Part shown: piece after piece, positions 5,398 through 6,194 of the stretch
How the letters are laid out: every line of letters starts with the position of its first letter
How positions within the stretch are numbered: position 1 is the stretch's first letter
Source: Patescibacteria group bacterium
GTDB taxonomy: Bacteria; Patescibacteriota; Patescibacteriia; UBA1558; GWA2-36-10
Assembly (NCBI GenBank): GCA_030917205.1
Contig: JAUPVE010000042.1
Location: 1 to 6,194 of the forward strand
Direction of reading: 5' to 3'
Length of the DNA stretch: 6,194 nt
Made by a program: the position numbers and the translations under genes
Notes under the pieces: model-generated
Database searches by the model: none
What the model was told of the DNA's origin: nothing
The model's input: the letters and a program-made list of their open reading frames with translations, nothing else

Positions 5398-6194
5398 TGG
5401 TCATCACTACTCCAAAATACTGGTCACGATCTAAAGTTTGATTAAAGTGAGTTTCATTATCTTGAACATGAACATTATTTTCAGCACTAGCTGCTTGCCA
5501 AATAATCTTTGAATCACTTGGTAAGATCACCTTTGAGTCCAAAATTGTCTGAGCTTGACCGCTTTGTGATTGGACCAATAAACTATAGTGATCAAAATGA
5601 CGACTGCTAGCTAAAAATATTTTTTTCCAATCATTGGTCAATTTATTACCCAAATCCAAAGAAAATGGTAATTTATAAGTAATAGTCACTGTTTTGGTCT
5701 CACCGGGTTTCAACATCTGCCAGTTGGCAAATACGGTCCTATTGAGACTAGAAAAAATCTCTGTTTTGGAATCCTTGTCAATCAACTTACTTTCTTCTTT
5801 GAGTAAATCAGGATCTACATCATACTGCTTGTTATCAGGAAAATAATACTCAGGGACAGTATCAAAGCCACTAGCTGAAATCAATTGACTACCTTCTGGT
5901 ACAAAAAATCTCAAATAAGAAACATTGGAGCCCTCCAGGCCTAAAAAGGGATTATCATTAGAACCATCGTGCGATCTAGTCACTTTGACTGTATTGGTCA
6001 CTTCACCATTTTCACTGACCACTGCTTGGTGCTCAATCAGCTGATTGACATGCAAGTCTGTCTTGCCACCAGCGATATTGGTATTGACCACCCAGAGATA
6101 ATCACGATCAGTCTCCATCATCTCTCCCCGCCAACCCAAATCACTAATTTTTTTATCAATACTTTGATCAGTAGAATATATTTGCAAATCTTTG
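5390..6194 (-). CDS. DUF4012 domain protein, C-terminal part, cut by right edge
   Basis: The frame is open to the right edge. The TTG at 6187 is an internal Leu codon, since AAA GAT precede it in frame. The true start is outside the window, and 267 codons plus the TGA stop at 5390-5392 are visible. The sequence follows the DUF4012 C-terminal pattern that I recognise: IYSTDQSIDKKISDLGWRGE, then DYLWVVNTNIAGGKTDLHVN, then beta-strand repeats (VSENGEVTNTVKVTRSHDGS), YLRFFVPEGSQLISASGF, and WQMLKPGETKTVTITYKLPF. It is rich in Ser/Asn/Asp/Thr and has no membrane segment here. In the family the N-terminal half carries a membrane anchor, which places this part outside the cell. DUF4012 has no proven biochemical role and is often found near polysaccharide or envelope genes in CPR and Actinobacteria. 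The overlap with murJ supports a joint role at the cell surface. Confidence 0.85.
   Translation of the reverse strand, partial: KDLQIYSTDQSIDKKISDLGWRGEMMETDRDYLWVVNTNIAGGKTDLHVNQLIEHQAVVSENGEVTNTVKVTRSHDGSNDNPFLGLEGSNVSYLRFFVPEGSQLISASGFDTVPEYYFPDNKQYDVDPDLLKEESKLIDKDSKTEIFSSLNRTVFANWQMLKPGETKTVTITYKLPFSLDLGNKLTNDWKKIFLASSRHFDHYSLLVQSQSGQAQTILDSKVILPSDSKIIWQAASAENNVHVQDNETHFNQTLDRDQYFGVVMTSE

Noticed and set aside
6185..6187. TTG as the start codon of the DUF4012 protein.
   Set aside because: The frame stays open upstream to the window edge (Lys-Asp precede), and the family has a long N-terminal half, so this is an internal Leu codon of a truncated gene.

Overview
The window looks like a piece of a Candidatus Patescibacteria (CPR) chromosome. 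It is AT-rich and very tightly packed. Its proteins are of types I associate with that group: a DUF4012-type surface protein, a MurJ-like flippase, and a PH-domain protein next to the membrane-anchored N-terminal half of a CPR-style type IV secretion/VirD4-like protein. Start codons lack recognisable Shine-Dalgarno sequences. All three stop codons end genes (TAA, TAG, and TGA at 5390-5392), which fits the standard bacterial code rather than the UGA=Gly code of Gracilibacteria/SR1. The exact phylum cannot be fixed from the sequence alone. A Falkowbacteria/Magasanikbacteria-like lineage is a guess.

Layout, in transcription order on the minus strand, right to left. (1) 6194-5390: C-terminal part of a DUF4012 protein, cut by the right edge. 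(2) 5397-3802: murJ, whose GTG start overlaps the DUF4012 stop. (3) 3815-2043: lepA (elongation factor 4), overlapping the murJ end by 14 nt. (4) A short break at 2042-1927, which holds a small plus-strand gene (1963-2046, 27 residues, one membrane segment) and a pair of overlapping divergent promoters. (5) 1926-1456: a two-TM PH-domain protein. (6) 1452-979: a 157-residue protein with a disordered N-terminus and a helical C-terminus. (7) 976-1: the N-terminal 325 residues of a membrane-anchored protein, cut by the left edge, whose missing part is expected to be a VirD4/TraG-like ATPase.

There are thus two minus-strand units. DUF4012-murJ-lepA combines cell-surface and lipid-linked precursor export with translation. 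PH-hypothetical-T4SS-like is a coupled three-gene block that probably forms an envelope complex. The small plus-strand gene lies between them and runs tail-to-tail into lepA with overlapping stops. Points worth a second look are the unannotated small membrane protein with a near-consensus promoter, the divergent promoter core, the PH/hypothetical/T4SS block, the loss in MurJ of several residues essential in the E. coli enzyme, and the window-wide lack of Shine-Dalgarno sites. There is no RNA gene, CRISPR array, insertion sequence or convincing intrinsic terminator that I can see. No non-coding stretch exceeds about 40 bases once the small gene is counted.
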